Below are positions 35,346-44,235 of a stretch of DNA of 64,000 nt, piece by piece. Source of the stretch: an uncultured Alphaproteobacteria bacterium (GTDB taxonomy: Bacteria > Pseudomonadota > Alphaproteobacteria > UBA9655); contig CALBSK010000033.1 of NCBI GenBank assembly GCA_937967795.1, forward strand, positions 1 to 64,000. Reading direction: 5' to 3'. Every line of letters starts with the position of its first letter. Position 1 is the stretch's first letter. Made by a program: the position numbers and the translations under genes. The notes beneath the pieces are model-generated. The model was not told where the DNA came from, ran no database searches, and saw only the letters and a list, made by a program, of their open reading frames with translations.

Positions 35346-36799
35346 TTTTGAACCTCTTCCACATCATTAAAAGGCAGAACTTGATCTCCCACCAATTGAT
35401 AGGCCTCATGACCTTTACCCGCAATCAAAATAACATCGCCAGGCTTCTTTTCTTTTATGGCTTTTGCAATAGCTTCACGTCGAGAGGGAATCTCGGTTGC
35501 CTTCGGACATCCCATAAGAATTTGGTGACGTATGCTCACAGGATCCTCATAGCGCGGATTATCATCCGTAATAATAATTTTATCCGCAAGCTTTGCTGCA
35601 ATTTCACCCATCACAGGTCTTTTAAAGGAATCCCGATTACCACCACATCCAAAAACAACCCACAACTGACCTTTTGTATGGGCCCGTAGCGTTTTAAGCG
35701 CTACAGATAGAGCTTCAGGTTTGTGGGAATAATCCACATACACACCCGGAGCTGCTTCCTCAAGACGTCCTGGAACGCCCTTCAAATTGACACACGCCTC
35801 AACAGCATGGGGCACTTGCCCTCCGCATGCCATGACAGCCCCTAAAGCGGCCATCACATTATAGACTTGAAATTGCCCAACAAGGGGCAGGGTAAAATTA
35901 TAAGGTTTTCCCTCTATTTCCAATAAAACTTCCTGACAATTCTCTTTTGGGGTGAGAGAAAGGAATCGAATTGTTTTTCCCGCTTTACCAAATGTAATCA
36001 TTTTTAAACGACGTTTCTGACACAAAGCCAGAAGTTGGTGATACTCAGCCATATCAGCATTTAAAATGGCAGGTGTCTCCTGGAGCAGTAGCTCTTGAAA
36101 CAACCGAGTCTTTGCTTCAAAATATGCCTCTAATGTAAGATGATAGTCCAAATGGTCATTGGAAAAATTAGTAAAAACAGCCGCACCTAAACGCACCGCA
36201 TCCAACCGATGCTGATGAAGACCATGACTGGACGCTTCAAAAGCTAAATGGTCAATCTGTTGTTCTTTTAAATTTTGGAGAATCTGGTGAAGACATACAG
36301 GATCAGGTGTGTTTAATCCATTTGTCCCCGTCGGAGGAGGAAGGGGTTTTCCTTCTATAATGAGGCCCAACGTTCCTAAACTTGCAGCTGGAATCCCAAG
36401 CTGATGCCAAATCTGGCGTATAAAGGATACAACGGATGTTTTTCCATTCGTTCCCGTCACGGCCACAATATTATGAGGTTGAAGAGGATAAAAAGAGGCT
36501 GCAAGACGGCTCGTGACCACACGGATCTGAGGAGTGACAAAAAAAGAAGTCTCAGGATAGCGTTCTTTAAAATATGCGGCTATTTCTTCACCCCGTTCTT
36601 GTGGCATAACCACAGCGCAGGCTCCTCGGTGTAAGGCACTTTCAATAAAGGCCGTATTATCGTATTGACTTCCGGGGATAGCTATAAAAAGCCCTCCCTT
36701 TTCAACCTTCTCTGAATGAAGGGCGAGAGATGTTGGCCAACCGACTCCGTTGCCTAAAGGAATTAAAATCCCTTCTTGAATAAAGGGGGTAAGATCCAT
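35330..36799 (-). CDS. murE: UDP-MurNAc-L-Ala-D-Glu--meso-diaminopimelate ligase
   Basis: MurE adds the third residue of the stem peptide. The DDNPRYEDP motif near the C-terminus is the signature of the meso-diaminopimelate-specific form, so this organism has DAP-type peptidoglycan. The P-loop is AVTGTNGKTSVVSFI (about 114-128) and the lid segment YVDYSHKPEAL is present. It is 489 residues, normal length. It starts 3 bases after ftsI and overlaps murF. Confidence 0.97.
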   Translation of the reverse strand: MDLTPFIQEGILIPLGNGVGWPTSLALHSEKVEKGGLFIAIPGSQYDNTAFIESALHRGACAVVMPQERGEEIAAYFKERYPETSFFVTPQIRVVTSRLAASFYPLQPHNIVAVTGTNGKTSVVSFIRQIWHQLGIPAASLGTLGLIIEGKPLPPPTGTNGLNTPDPVCLHQILQNLKEQQIDHLAFEASSHGLHQHRLDAVRLGAAVFTNFSNDHLDYHLTLEAYFEAKTRLFQELLLQETPAILNADMAEYHQLLALCQKRRLKMITFGKAGKTIRFLSLTPKENCQEVLLEIEGKPYNFTLPLVGQFQVYNVMAALGAVMACGGQVPHAVEACVNLKGVPGRLEEAAPGVYVDYSHKPEALSVALKTLRAHTKGQLWVVFGCGGNRDSFKRPVMGEIAAKLADKIIITDDNPRYEDPVSIRHQILMGCPKATEIPSRREAIAKAIKEKKPGDVILIAGKGHEAYQLVGDQVLPFNDVEEVQKCVKL

Positions 36800-36802
36800 A
36801 AA

Positions 36803-38530
36803 TTAATGCCCTCTGGGGGGTGGAGTGCGGGCATAGATCAGCATGGGATTTTCATTTGGCTCCATTTTTCCTTCACTTGTGGGCATAACGCGAAGAAGTG
36901 GAGCAATCCTTCCAATAATCTTACCCGCAATGGGGGCCGCATTCCATCCCGCTGCATTAAAGCCATAGGTTTCTTTAATAGCTTGAGGACGATCAACCAT
37001 GACGAAAACAATGTATTGAGGGTGGCTCATGGGGAAAGCCCCGACAAATGAGGTCGTATTACTGCCCTCTTGATAAGACCGCCCTGAAATCTGATTCGCT
37101 GTTCCCGTCTTTCCACCTACTTCATACCCTTTAACCTGCGCTTTTCTACTTCTCCCTTGCGCCACTACCATATACATAAGTTTACACATTATTTCTGAAG
37201 TCTTTTCAGAAATAATTCGAATGCCAGAAGGCGCTTTTGCAGAATTAATTTTTAAAAGTGTCGGCTGGCACATCATGCCCTTATTTACAATACCTGCAAT
37301 AGCGGTGACAAGCTGCAAAGGACTAATAGAGATGCCATATCCATAAGCGGCTGTTTTCGTCGTGGTTTCATTCCATTGCTTAGGATAAAGAGGAGATCCG
37401 ATTTCCGGGATTTCTAAGGAAGCCATGCGAAATAACCCCAATTTTTCAAAAAATGCCTTTTGAAGGGCAGGCCCCATTTGACTGGCCATCTTTAAAGATC
37501 CAATATTGGAAGATTCCGTAAATATTTCTGCAACTGTCAACGGATAATGAGCAGGATGAAAGTCCTTAACCGGAAATCGTCCAATCATGTAAGGCCCCGT
37601 TACATCAAATTTTGTAGAAAGCTCCCCCATGCCACTTTCTAAATAAAGGGCCGTATTCAGAATTTTAAAACCAGACCCCATTTCATAGACCCCCAACGTA
37701 ATACGATTAAACAGCGCCTCTTTTTGAGAGCCCATTTTACCCACCTGGTTGGAGTCAAAATCTGGCAACGAAACCATCGCCACAATCTCACCTGTACGCA
37801 CATCCATAACTATTCCTGCTGCTCCTTGGGCCTTGTATTTTTCAATACCTGCCAAAAGTTCATCCCTTAAAACATGTTGTGCGCTAATAACCAAGCTTAA
37901 CTGAAGGGGCTCTTTTTTCGATAAAAGAGATTCGTTAAATTTTCGTTCGATACCCCCCAATCCTTGGTTATCAATATCTGTATAGCCCAGTACATGGGCA
38001 AAGAGCTCTCCATGAGGATAGACGCGACGCTCATCTTGTTGGAAATAGATGCCGGGTATCCCCAGACGCAGGATTTCTGCTTGCTTTTGTGGGGTAAGGT
38101 GACGCGCGAGCCACACAAACACCTTTCCAGATTGAAGTCGTTGAATAGTATCTTTGTAATTCAATTCAGGTAAGACTTGTGTTAATTTTTCGGCGGCTTC
38201 TTGAACATTCAAAACGACACGTGCATTTGCATAGAGAGAGGATGTGCGTAAACTTGTCGCTAAAAGTTCTCCATTGCGATCGACAATATCAGCTCGAACA
38301 GTTAAGCCCCTAAAGTCCCCTTTACGCGCAACTTCCCGTTCCCTCCCTCCCTTCAAAAGACTTACGTCTACGAGGCGACCTATAATGACCAAAAAGGCAA
38401 GCATAAAAGCACAGCATAAAACTAAAAGTCGCACCCTTGCCACATTAAGTGTCTGGTGGAACGACCTTGTGTCACGCCATCGACTTGGTTCATAAAAATC
38501 TTGTGGAACATAAAGCTTGCGCTGACTCAT
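36803..38530 (-). CDS. ftsI: Septal peptidoglycan transpeptidase FtsI (PBP3)
   Basis: FtsI is the class B penicillin-binding protein that cross-links septal peptidoglycan with FtsW. The 575 residues include one N-terminal membrane helix (VRLLVLCCAFMLAFLVIIGRL, about 32-52), a pedestal domain, and the three catalytic motifs: S-x-x-K in GSGFKILN, S-x-N in ESSNIGS, and KTG in VGGKTGTANQ. The start has AAAGGAG and overlaps the ftsL stop by 4 bases (ATGA). Confidence 0.97.
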   Translation of the reverse strand: MSQRKLYVPQDFYEPSRWRDTRSFHQTLNVARVRLLVLCCAFMLAFLVIIGRLVDVSLLKGGREREVARKGDFRGLTVRADIVDRNGELLATSLRTSSLYANARVVLNVQEAAEKLTQVLPELNYKDTIQRLQSGKVFVWLARHLTPQKQAEILRLGIPGIYFQQDERRVYPHGELFAHVLGYTDIDNQGLGGIERKFNESLLSKKEPLQLSLVISAQHVLRDELLAGIEKYKAQGAAGIVMDVRTGEIVAMVSLPDFDSNQVGKMGSQKEALFNRITLGVYEMGSGFKILNTALYLESGMGELSTKFDVTGPYMIGRFPVKDFHPAHYPLTVAEIFTESSNIGSLKMASQMGPALQKAFFEKLGLFRMASLEIPEIGSPLYPKQWNETTTKTAAYGYGISISPLQLVTAIAGIVNKGMMCQPTLLKINSAKAPSGIRIISEKTSEIMCKLMYMVVAQGRSRKAQVKGYEVGGKTGTANQISGRSYQEGSNTTSFVGAFPMSHPQYIVFVMVDRPQAIKETYGFNAAGWNAAPIAGKIIGRIAPLLRVMPTSEGKMEPNENPMLIYARTPPPRGH

Positions 38531-38856
38531 CGTTCTCCTTTCATAGACGCAAGATGGGTACGAGGAAGAAAGTCGTTAAAATTCTCTTCTTTATCATCAT
38601 TTCTAATAGCAACAATTTGTTCCGTTTTCATAGGCATAATTTCCAAAAATTTTTCGGCTAGTTTTTGCAAACGCTGGGGCTCATTTAAATGGCTCCATTC
38701 TGCCTTCAAAATATGGATGTTTTCTTTTTCTCGTTTAATTTGCTGGAGAGCCTGGGCCAGTTTGTGCTCAACTTCGATAACTTCATATTTTACTTTAAAG
38801 AGGGCGAACCCTCCCATAAGAGACAGAATAAAAAAAAGAGCAGTTGATTTCCTCAT
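38527..38856 (-). CDS. ftsL: Cell division protein FtsL
   Basis: A 109-residue bitopic protein with an N-terminal helix (ALFFILSLMGGFALFKVKYE, about 6-25) followed by a leucine-rich coiled coil (VEHKLAQALQQIKREKENIH) and the alphaproteobacterial FtsL pattern HILKAEWSHLNEPQRLQKLA. FtsL works with FtsB to recruit and activate FtsWI. It begins 1 base before the end of rsmH and overlaps ftsI by 4 bases, in the standard place. Confidence 0.9.
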   Translation of the reverse strand: MRKSTALFFILSLMGGFALFKVKYEVIEVEHKLAQALQQIKREKENIHILKAEWSHLNEPQRLQKLAEKFLEIMPMKTEQIVAIRNDDKEENFNDFLPRTHLASMKGER

Positions 38857-39768
38857 TTAAATATCCTTCCTCCGAATTGCCCATCGCAAGCGAGCGGAAC
38901 GTGCACGAGGATTATTATAAAGCTCTTCACCTTGAGGTTTCATGGCTTTCCGACTTTTAAGATGAAATGTAGGATGTATCTGGCGTGCTTCGGGAAGATA
39001 GCGAGAGCCTTGCGGCAATCCTCCGCCTCTTTCTTTCAGAAAGTTTTTGACCAACCGATCCTCAAGAGAGTGAAAGCTCACAACAACAAGACGACCTCCT
39101 TCTTTTAAAAGCTTTTCTGAAGCTTGAAGGCCTTTCTCTATTTCACCCAATTCATCATTTACAAAAAGGCGAAGCGCTTGGAAGGTACGCGTTGCAGGAT
39201 CAAAGTCTGGTCTTTCAAAGCCAACGATTGCTCGAACCAAATCGCGAAGCTGGGTTGTGGTTGTAAAGTCTTTCTCTTTCCGCTTTTCAACAATGGCGCG
39301 TGCAATGGCCCGAGAGCGACGTTCTTCCCCATAGGTCCATAAAATCCGAGCTATTTCTTTTTCCTCAAAAGTATTGATAACATCAGCTGCACTCAGGCCT
39401 TTTCTTTCCATACGCATATCCAGGGGGCCTTCTAGTCTGAAAGAAAAACCTCTCTCTGCTTTATCCAGTTGGGGAGAAGACACGCCTAAATCAAAGACCA
39501 CGCCATCATATTTAAGAGAAGGAACAAGCTGAATCATTTGCCCAAATCGCCCCTCATAAAATGAAAAGCGATTTTTATAGTGGTCCTTAAGAGATTGAGC
39601 ACACTCATGGGTTTCAGGATCACGATCTACTGCAACAACCGAACATTTGGCTTGCTCTAAAATAGCACGAGAATATCCTCCCCTCCCAAAAGTCGCATCA
39701 ATATATGTTTCGTTATCCCGAGGAGATAAGGTATGAAGGACTTCGCGCAACATCACGGGTTTATGCAT
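38857..39768 (-). CDS. rsmH: 16S rRNA (cytosine-1402-N4)-methyltransferase
   Basis: RsmH (MraW) methylates C1402 of 16S rRNA in the decoding centre. The 303 residues start with HKPVMLREVL, the SAM-binding TYIDATFGRGGYSRAILEQ (about 21-39), then GVVFDLGVSSPQLD and RGFSFRLEGPLDMRM, and end with SRKAMKPQGEELYNNPRAR, all hallmarks of the family. It overlaps mraZ by 8 bases. Confidence 0.98.
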   Translation of the reverse strand: MHKPVMLREVLHTLSPRDNETYIDATFGRGGYSRAILEQAKCSVVAVDRDPETHECAQSLKDHYKNRFSFYEGRFGQMIQLVPSLKYDGVVFDLGVSSPQLDKAERGFSFRLEGPLDMRMERKGLSAADVINTFEEKEIARILWTYGEERRSRAIARAIVEKRKEKDFTTTTQLRDLVRAIVGFERPDFDPATRTFQALRLFVNDELGEIEKGLQASEKLLKEGGRLVVVSFHSLEDRLVKNFLKERGGGLPQGSRYLPEARQIHPTFHLKSRKAMKPQGEELYNNPRARSARLRWAIRRKDI

Positions 39769-40219
39769 GTGCCGCCCTCAACTTTAACGTCGCCTGTTTT
39801 TCCTGAACTCTTTGGCGCGCTTCGTGTTGATGGATTTCAAAAGTACGCGGATTCCAGATCTGAAACGTAGCGCCGCGTCCTACATAAGCCACACTATCCT
39901 CTATTTTGGCATGTTCCAACAAAGCTTGTGGTAAAATAACACGCCCATCCCCATCCAATGACAGCATATGAGCATCAGCGAAAATGGTCGCCGTTAAATC
40001 ATCTTGAGCGTCTGAAAAAACATCTAATTGATCCACACTGTCGCTTAGGCGCTGCATGCGATCCAGCCCCATCCCCTCAATCGCAGGCAATTTATAAGAA
40101 CGGAAGGCAACAATTCCTTGAAAAGTCTGTCCGGAAAGCGCCAGTCGAAAGGAAGCCGGAACAGAGATACGGCCCTTTTTATCAAGCTTATTGATAAAAG
40201 TTGACAAAAATAAAGTCAT
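39761..40219 (-). CDS. mraZ: Transcriptional regulator MraZ
   Basis: MraZ is a ring-forming DNA-binding protein that represses its own dcw operon. The 152 residues contain two SpoVT/AbrB-like swapped-hairpin domains, seen as NKLDKKGRISVPASFRLAL (about 10-28) and LDGDGRVILPQALLEHAKI (about 93-111). It is the first gene of the cluster. No strong Shine-Dalgarno precedes the ATG. Upstream, three GGGA units with a 10-base period overlap the candidate promoter and are likely its own operator. Confidence 0.95.
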   Translation of the reverse strand: MTLFLSTFINKLDKKGRISVPASFRLALSGQTFQGIVAFRSYKLPAIEGMGLDRMQRLSDSVDQLDVFSDAQDDLTATIFADAHMLSLDGDGRVILPQALLEHAKIEDSVAYVGRGATFQIWNPRTFEIHQHEARQRVQEKQATLKLRAAHA

Positions 40220-40275
40220 TTTTAACTCATATGGATGTCACGACCCCCCTCCCTGGGAATCGATTTCATCTCTAT

Positions 40276-40304
40276 GGTATATCATGGTCAATAACGGGAT
40301 TCAA
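40276..40304 (-). promoter_or_regulatory. Candidate promoter of the dcw cluster
   Basis: On the minus strand TTGAAT (40299-40304) and TATACC (40276-40281) are 17 bases apart. A start near 40269 leaves a 50-base leader before mraZ. The -10 hexamer equals that of the atpHAG promoter. Internal promoters may exist further down the cluster. Confidence 0.55.
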
Positions 40305-40319
40305 TGGGATAATCTGGGA
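40295..40319. promoter_or_regulatory. Three GGGA direct repeats, candidate MraZ boxes
   Basis: On the plus strand CGGGA (40295-40299), TGGGA (40305-40309) and TGGGA (40315-40319) repeat with an exact 10-base period, one helical turn. They overlap and flank the -35 of the dcw promoter. MraZ of E. coli is known to bind TGGGN repeats spaced by 5 bases next to its own promoter. Confidence 0.7.
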
Positions 40320-40337
40320 TGAAAATTAATCACACAG

Positions 40338-40346
40338 TTATCCACA
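40338..40346 (+). promoter_or_regulatory. Perfect DnaA box upstream of mraZ
   Basis: TTATCCACA, identical to the consensus DnaA box, lies about 120 bases upstream of the mraZ start. A one-mismatch copy TTATCCACG lies at 40466-40474 in the same orientation. No further boxes were found nearby. Confidence 0.45.
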
Positions 40347-40711
40347 GGCCTTTTGTCTCAAAAGAGCTAGCTTGAGATTTCTCTTCTAAATTAAGTTATT
40401 GATTATAAATAACTATTCAAGAGAAAGGGGAAGAAGTTTAAAATAAAAATTTTTTCTCTTAGAAATTATCCACGGGAAGAAATTGATGAGGCATCATCAA
40501 TCAAAAATTTAGAAAAGCTTGAGTTCCATCCCATTTTGGAAATGCTGGCCAAAAATTATGGAGATAGAAATATATAAGATGAACGCCTTATTTGAAGGAG
40601 GAGCCCCCCATCAGCTCAAAATCAGATTTACCCTTTGAATAGGGGGTAATAACGATTTTATATCCTTGCCTGACAAGAGAAATAAGCTCTGGTGGAATTG
40701 CTTCCTATTTC
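40347..40711. other. AT-rich intergenic region with two possible gene remnants
   Basis: No intact gene. On the plus strand a start-less frame 40413-40577 ends REEIDEASSIKNLEKLEFHP, ILEMLAKNYGDRNI, stop; it looks coding-like but is unrecognised. On the minus strand, after an in-frame TAG at 40705-40707, a frame 40588-40704 reads EAIPPELISLVRQGYKIVIT then PYSKGKSDFELMGGSSFK, stop; the middle recalls Phd/YefM-type antitoxins. Both are tentative. The stretch 40380-40465 is very AT-rich. Confidence 0.35.
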
Positions 40712-41776
40712 TTAATTTGGACCAGAGTGAAGGTATTTTTTTAAGGCTTCTCCTATAAGTTGAGAATGTCTTTCTGCAGCTTCTGGTGTTAAGTGCCATT
40801 GATCGCTAAAATCGTTTTTCTCCCATGTTCTAATAAAATCAAACGGAATAAATACATCCGGATTTTCTTTCTTAAACTTTTCAATTTCATCTACAATAGG
40901 CTTGATTTCTTCCGAAGCATGACATGCCACCGGATTAAATATGACAATCATTTTAGTGTTATATTCATCAGCTAATTCTTTTATTTTCTTCATGTGATCT
41001 ATCATCGATACATGATTCTTTGTATCAGAAAAATTTTCTATTATACCAGGCCCACACTTACCGAGGGGCATTTGTTCCCAACTTGGGGTTTTTCTATTAT
41101 AGGGCATCCAACCATTATTATCTGATAAAAATTTTATATAGTTCATATTTTTTGGGGCATATTCTCCCATAAACCGGGTTATAAAATCTTTCCCTATATC
41201 TTGACCTTGCTTTCTGTAAATAAATTCTGTAATTTTTTTTCTGAAACAAATGGAGGGCAAAGTGTAAAAACCCCTCCAAAAAGAAGAAATAACATCATAT
41301 AAGTGGCTTGAAAACCCATCTTTAAATTGACCAGGAAGCGAATAAGGAGTTATATGAAGTATTAAAAATTTAGCTTTTTTATTTTTTCTTAAAAAATGCT
41401 CTGCCGTATATCGATAACCATTCCATCCTGTATCGGCACAACAATTAGTATTTATATAGTGCATGCCGTGTAGGTATTGATTAATTGTGTTTGGCTTTAC
41501 ACCGTAAAACCCGGAGGAATCACCAATTTGGATAAACTCCGCCTTGCGATTAAAAAAAACATAATTTTTATATCCAATTACATATTTTTGTCCGACGTCT
41601 TCTTTAAGATAATTTAATTCTAAAAGGCTATTCGCAGCCGCCTCTTTTCTAGCATTTTTAACAAGGACCATTACAGTTAACTCACTCATTAAAATTAGGA
41701 CGAGCGCTATAAATACACCTTTGAAAGATTTTAAATATAGGGATAAGCTTTTAAAATTGAAAATAGACAAAATCAT
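40712..41776 (-). CDS. SGNH/AlgJ- or DltD-like membrane-anchored acyltransferase partner
   Basis: The 354-residue protein has one N-terminal membrane helix (GVFIALVLILMSELTVMVLV, about 20-39) and an exported domain with the SGNH-type GDSS motif (EFIQIGDSSGFYG, about 78-90) and a late D-x-x-H pair (DFSDQWHLTPEAAERH, about 327-342), which supply the Ser and Asp/His of the triad. Such proteins, like AlgJ, AlgX and DltD, act with an MBOAT protein to acylate an exported polymer. It overlaps the 3' end of the MBOAT gene by 26 bases. The polymer and acyl group are unknown. Confidence 0.7.
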   Translation of the reverse strand: MILSIFNFKSLSLYLKSFKGVFIALVLILMSELTVMVLVKNARKEAAANSLLELNYLKEDVGQKYVIGYKNYVFFNRKAEFIQIGDSSGFYGVKPNTINQYLHGMHYINTNCCADTGWNGYRYTAEHFLRKNKKAKFLILHITPYSLPGQFKDGFSSHLYDVISSFWRGFYTLPSICFRKKITEFIYRKQGQDIGKDFITRFMGEYAPKNMNYIKFLSDNNGWMPYNRKTPSWEQMPLGKCGPGIIENFSDTKNHVSMIDHMKKIKELADEYNTKMIVIFNPVACHASEEIKPIVDEIEKFKKENPDVFIPFDFIRTWEKNDFSDQWHLTPEAAERHSQLIGEALKKYLHSGPN

Positions 41777-43235
41777 AACTTCCTCTCATCCCAAAAAATA
41801 AAACTCCGTAGAACATTATTAAGTAAAGCGTGCTTTTGATTTTTGTGTTAAAAAATCTATTCATATCCACAAATTCTCTTTTATATCTGAAGCCAATTAT
41901 TTCAGTAATGATTATCGGTGCGGTGAATAATAGAAGCCCGTAGCCAAGCTCATAAAACCCAGTTGGAATTAGGGAAAAATCTGTTATTAAATACCTTACT
42001 CTTATAAGGCTTTGAAAAATCTGCTGAAAATCCTCATCACTTCTTACCCAGAATAATAACCAACCAAACAGCGTAAACAAAAACATAACTGCAATTGATG
42101 TAACCTTACCCCACAAGGTACCAAGAAATTTTATCAAATAGGAATCCAGTGGCACTATTCGATAGAGTACGATAAGGGCTCCATGATAAATTCCCCATAA
42201 TACAAAAAACTTTCCAGCTCCATGCCACAACCCCATTAAAAACATAGTAAGAATCCCATTAAACATATTCCGTATCCCCCTACACCTATTTCCCCCCAAC
42301 GGTATGTAAACATAATCTCTAACCCATGATGAGAGAGTAATATGCCATCTTTGCCAAAAGTCGCGCGGGTTAAGAGCGAAATAGGGAGTTAAGAAATTTC
42401 TCTTAAGTTGAACTCCAAATAATTTGGCAGTCCCTCTAGCAATATCAGAATAGGCACTAAAGTCACAGTAAATTTGAAACGCAAACGCCATCACTAAAAT
42501 AAATCCAACGCCAGGACTATTTATATTTTCCTTACTCCTGTCTACTAAATTCCCTAAATTATCAGCAAATACAATTTTCTTGAATAGCCCCCAGGAGATT
42601 AAGAAAAATGCGGACTCAGCAACTTTGCTGGTGACTTTTTTCTTAAGATTCTCAAGCTGAGGTAATAAATCGTGAGCCCTCAGAATGGGTCCTGCCACAA
42701 GATGAGGGAAAAAAGAAATAAAAGATAAGTAATTTATAAAACTATTCGTGGGTCTTAATTTTTTTCTATATACATCTATCGTGTAACTAACTGTTTCAAA
42801 AGTATAAAACGAGATTCCAACAGGAATTTCCATAGTGTGTTTAAATAATCTTAAATCTAAGACATAATTATTAAAACGAATTCCGTATAATACTTCTATT
42901 ATCCAGTTCCAGTATTTAAAAAAAGCAAGTAATCCAAAACTAAAACAAAGGCTTAATATCAAAAGGACCCTTTTTTGAAGTAAGATATTGCCCTGCAGAG
43001 GATTTTCGGCCATTTCAAGTTTTAAATTAAGAGCTCCTAGCTTTTTTGAGACTAAAAAATCAACCGAAGACGCAAGAAACAACAGAACTCCCCACAAGGG
43101 GTTCCCCCACGCATAAAAAATATAGCTTGCGATGATAAGTATTATATTTCTGTATAATACTTTTTCATTCAGGTAATAAAGAACCAGCGTTAAAGGAAAA
43201 AACAAGAGTATGTAGTTAAATGATTGAAATTGCAT
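41751..43235 (-). CDS. MBOAT-family membrane O-acyltransferase (AlgI/DltB-like)
   Basis: The 494-residue protein has about ten to twelve membrane segments and the MBOAT landmarks PRDFWQRWHITLSSWVRDY, VYIPLGGNRCRG and LMGLWHGAGKFFVLWGIYHG, where the second His is the catalytic one. These proteins pass acyl groups across the inner membrane to exported polysaccharides or teichoic acids. It is cotranscribed with the SGNH protein, forming a two-gene acylation module. The pair looks more AT-rich than the adjacent dcw genes, compatible with transfer, though I did not compute composition. Confidence 0.88.
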   Translation of the reverse strand: MQFQSFNYILLFFPLTLVLYYLNEKVLYRNIILIIASYIFYAWGNPLWGVLLFLASSVDFLVSKKLGALNLKLEMAENPLQGNILLQKRVLLILSLCFSFGLLAFFKYWNWIIEVLYGIRFNNYVLDLRLFKHTMEIPVGISFYTFETVSYTIDVYRKKLRPTNSFINYLSFISFFPHLVAGPILRAHDLLPQLENLKKKVTSKVAESAFFLISWGLFKKIVFADNLGNLVDRSKENINSPGVGFILVMAFAFQIYCDFSAYSDIARGTAKLFGVQLKRNFLTPYFALNPRDFWQRWHITLSSWVRDYVYIPLGGNRCRGIRNMFNGILTMFLMGLWHGAGKFFVLWGIYHGALIVLYRIVPLDSYLIKFLGTLWGKVTSIAVMFLFTLFGWLLFWVRSDEDFQQIFQSLIRVRYLITDFSLIPTGFYELGYGLLLFTAPIIITEIIGFRYKREFVDMNRFFNTKIKSTLYLIMFYGVLFFGMRGSYDFVYFQF

Positions 43236-43575
43236 GTACTCTCTATCGAAAGAAATTTTGCTTCCACAACAAAAGCTACCTACCTAACCTTAATAGGAGC
43301 AATAAACAAGGGCAGAAGTTATCTGAACTGAATCTCTTAAGCAACAGAAAAATGATCAGAATCCTCCCCAAAAAATTCGGTTTACTATACAACTCAGCAA
43401 GAATGCGTCTAGTTTTTTCCCGAAGAGAAAGTGAAAACTTCATTTAAAAAATAAGGCTTTCAAATTTTAATTAATTTTAAACTTTTTGTTGTTAGGGTGT
43501 GTGGAGGAGACATAAATCCGTATGTATCTTAAAATATACGTATAGCTTCAAAATAACAAAACATAAGGAGGATCA
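43236..43575. other. Intergenic region between divergent MBOAT and His-rich genes
   Basis: No credible gene; a 75-codon frame at 43220-43447 has no ribosome site and overlaps the MBOAT start. The right part (43450-43560) is AT-rich and has an imperfect dyad around CGTATGTATC...ATATACGTAT (43528-43554) before the His-rich gene, whose Shine-Dalgarno is AAGGAGGA 4 bases before the ATG. Confidence 0.4.
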
Positions 43576-44169
43576 ATGAAGAATTTTATATTAGTCACTG
43601 TTTCAAGCGTAGCATTTCTTGCAGCCGCCGGAGCAAATGCTCAGCAGGAATCAACCGCGCCAACTATGCCAGACCAAGCTATGGAGAAAACACCTCCAGC
43701 TGCCCCTATGCATAAAGAAATGGCTCATAAAAAAAGTCATAAGCATAAACACTATAAACATAAACATCATAAGCATCACGGCATGACGATGCATCCGACT
43801 CAAATTAAGGGGATTTATGTAACTTTTCCACCTGCTGATGAATGTGGGCGTCCGGTATGCACCCCTGCTTATTATTGGAGTAACCCTCAATGGTTCTATC
43901 AATATCATGGTGGATATTTCTGGTACCCCCGTGCTCACGGGAATTTGCTAACGGGCTATACGCCTTACTTCATTCATGGAAGATATTGGTACGCTAGCCG
44001 TATGCATCCTCATATGGTATACGTTGATAGAACACCTCTTGTTTATGTTCACCCTTATCCTCTTCATATGGCACACCCACGGGATGGGGTTGTCTATCCA
44101 TTACAATCTGCACCAATGCAGCAAAAATGGGAATCTTCTCCCACCATCAAACCCGTAGAAGAGTACTAA
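43576..44169 (+). CDS. Secreted His/Lys-rich protein, possibly metal-binding
   Basis: The 197-residue product has a clear signal peptide (MKNFILVTVSSVAFLAAAGA, cleavage after NAQ or ANA near 22). Residues 46-77 are a dense run of His and Lys (HKKSHKHKHYKHKHHKHHG), a typical low-affinity binder of Ni, Zn or Cu. The rest is rich in Tyr, Trp, His and Pro (WSNPQWFYQYHGGYFWYP). No enzyme motif is seen. Strong Shine-Dalgarno AAGGAGGA. It has its own terminator and is followed by an Hsp20 gene in the same direction. Metal storage, adhesion or protein stabilisation are possible; none is shown. Confidence 0.75.
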   Translation: MKNFILVTVSSVAFLAAAGANAQQESTAPTMPDQAMEKTPPAAPMHKEMAHKKSHKHKHYKHKHHKHHGMTMHPTQIKGIYVTFPPADECGRPVCTPAYYWSNPQWFYQYHGGYFWYPRAHGNLLTGYTPYFIHGRYWYASRMHPHMVYVDRTPLVYVHPYPLHMAHPRDGVVYPLQSAPMQQKWESSPTIKPVEEY

Positions 44170-44175
44170 TTACAA

Positions 44176-44200
44176 AAGAGGGGGGCGTGTCCCCCTTTTT
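44176..44200 (+). terminator. Terminator of the His-rich gene
   Basis: GGGGG/CCCCC core (44181-44185 with 44191-44195) with 5 flanking pairs including two G-T, 5-base loop, ending in T5. It precedes hsp20, so hsp20 is either read through or has its own promoter. Confidence 0.8.
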
Positions 44201-44235
44201 AAAGTTCTGAAAAATCATAAAATAAGGAGATAAAA

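Noticed and set aside
40338..40474. Idea that the mraZ upstream region is the replication origin.
   Set aside because: Only one perfect and one near-perfect DnaA box; no origin-type cluster, so regulation is a better reading.
40611..40799. 62-codon minus-strand frame after the SGNH gene.
   Set aside because: The neighbouring frame (40588-40704) looks more coding-like, and this one overlaps the SGNH gene.
43220..43447. 75-codon plus-strand frame upstream of the His-rich gene.
   Set aside because: No ribosome site; overlaps the MBOAT start; basic random-looking composition.
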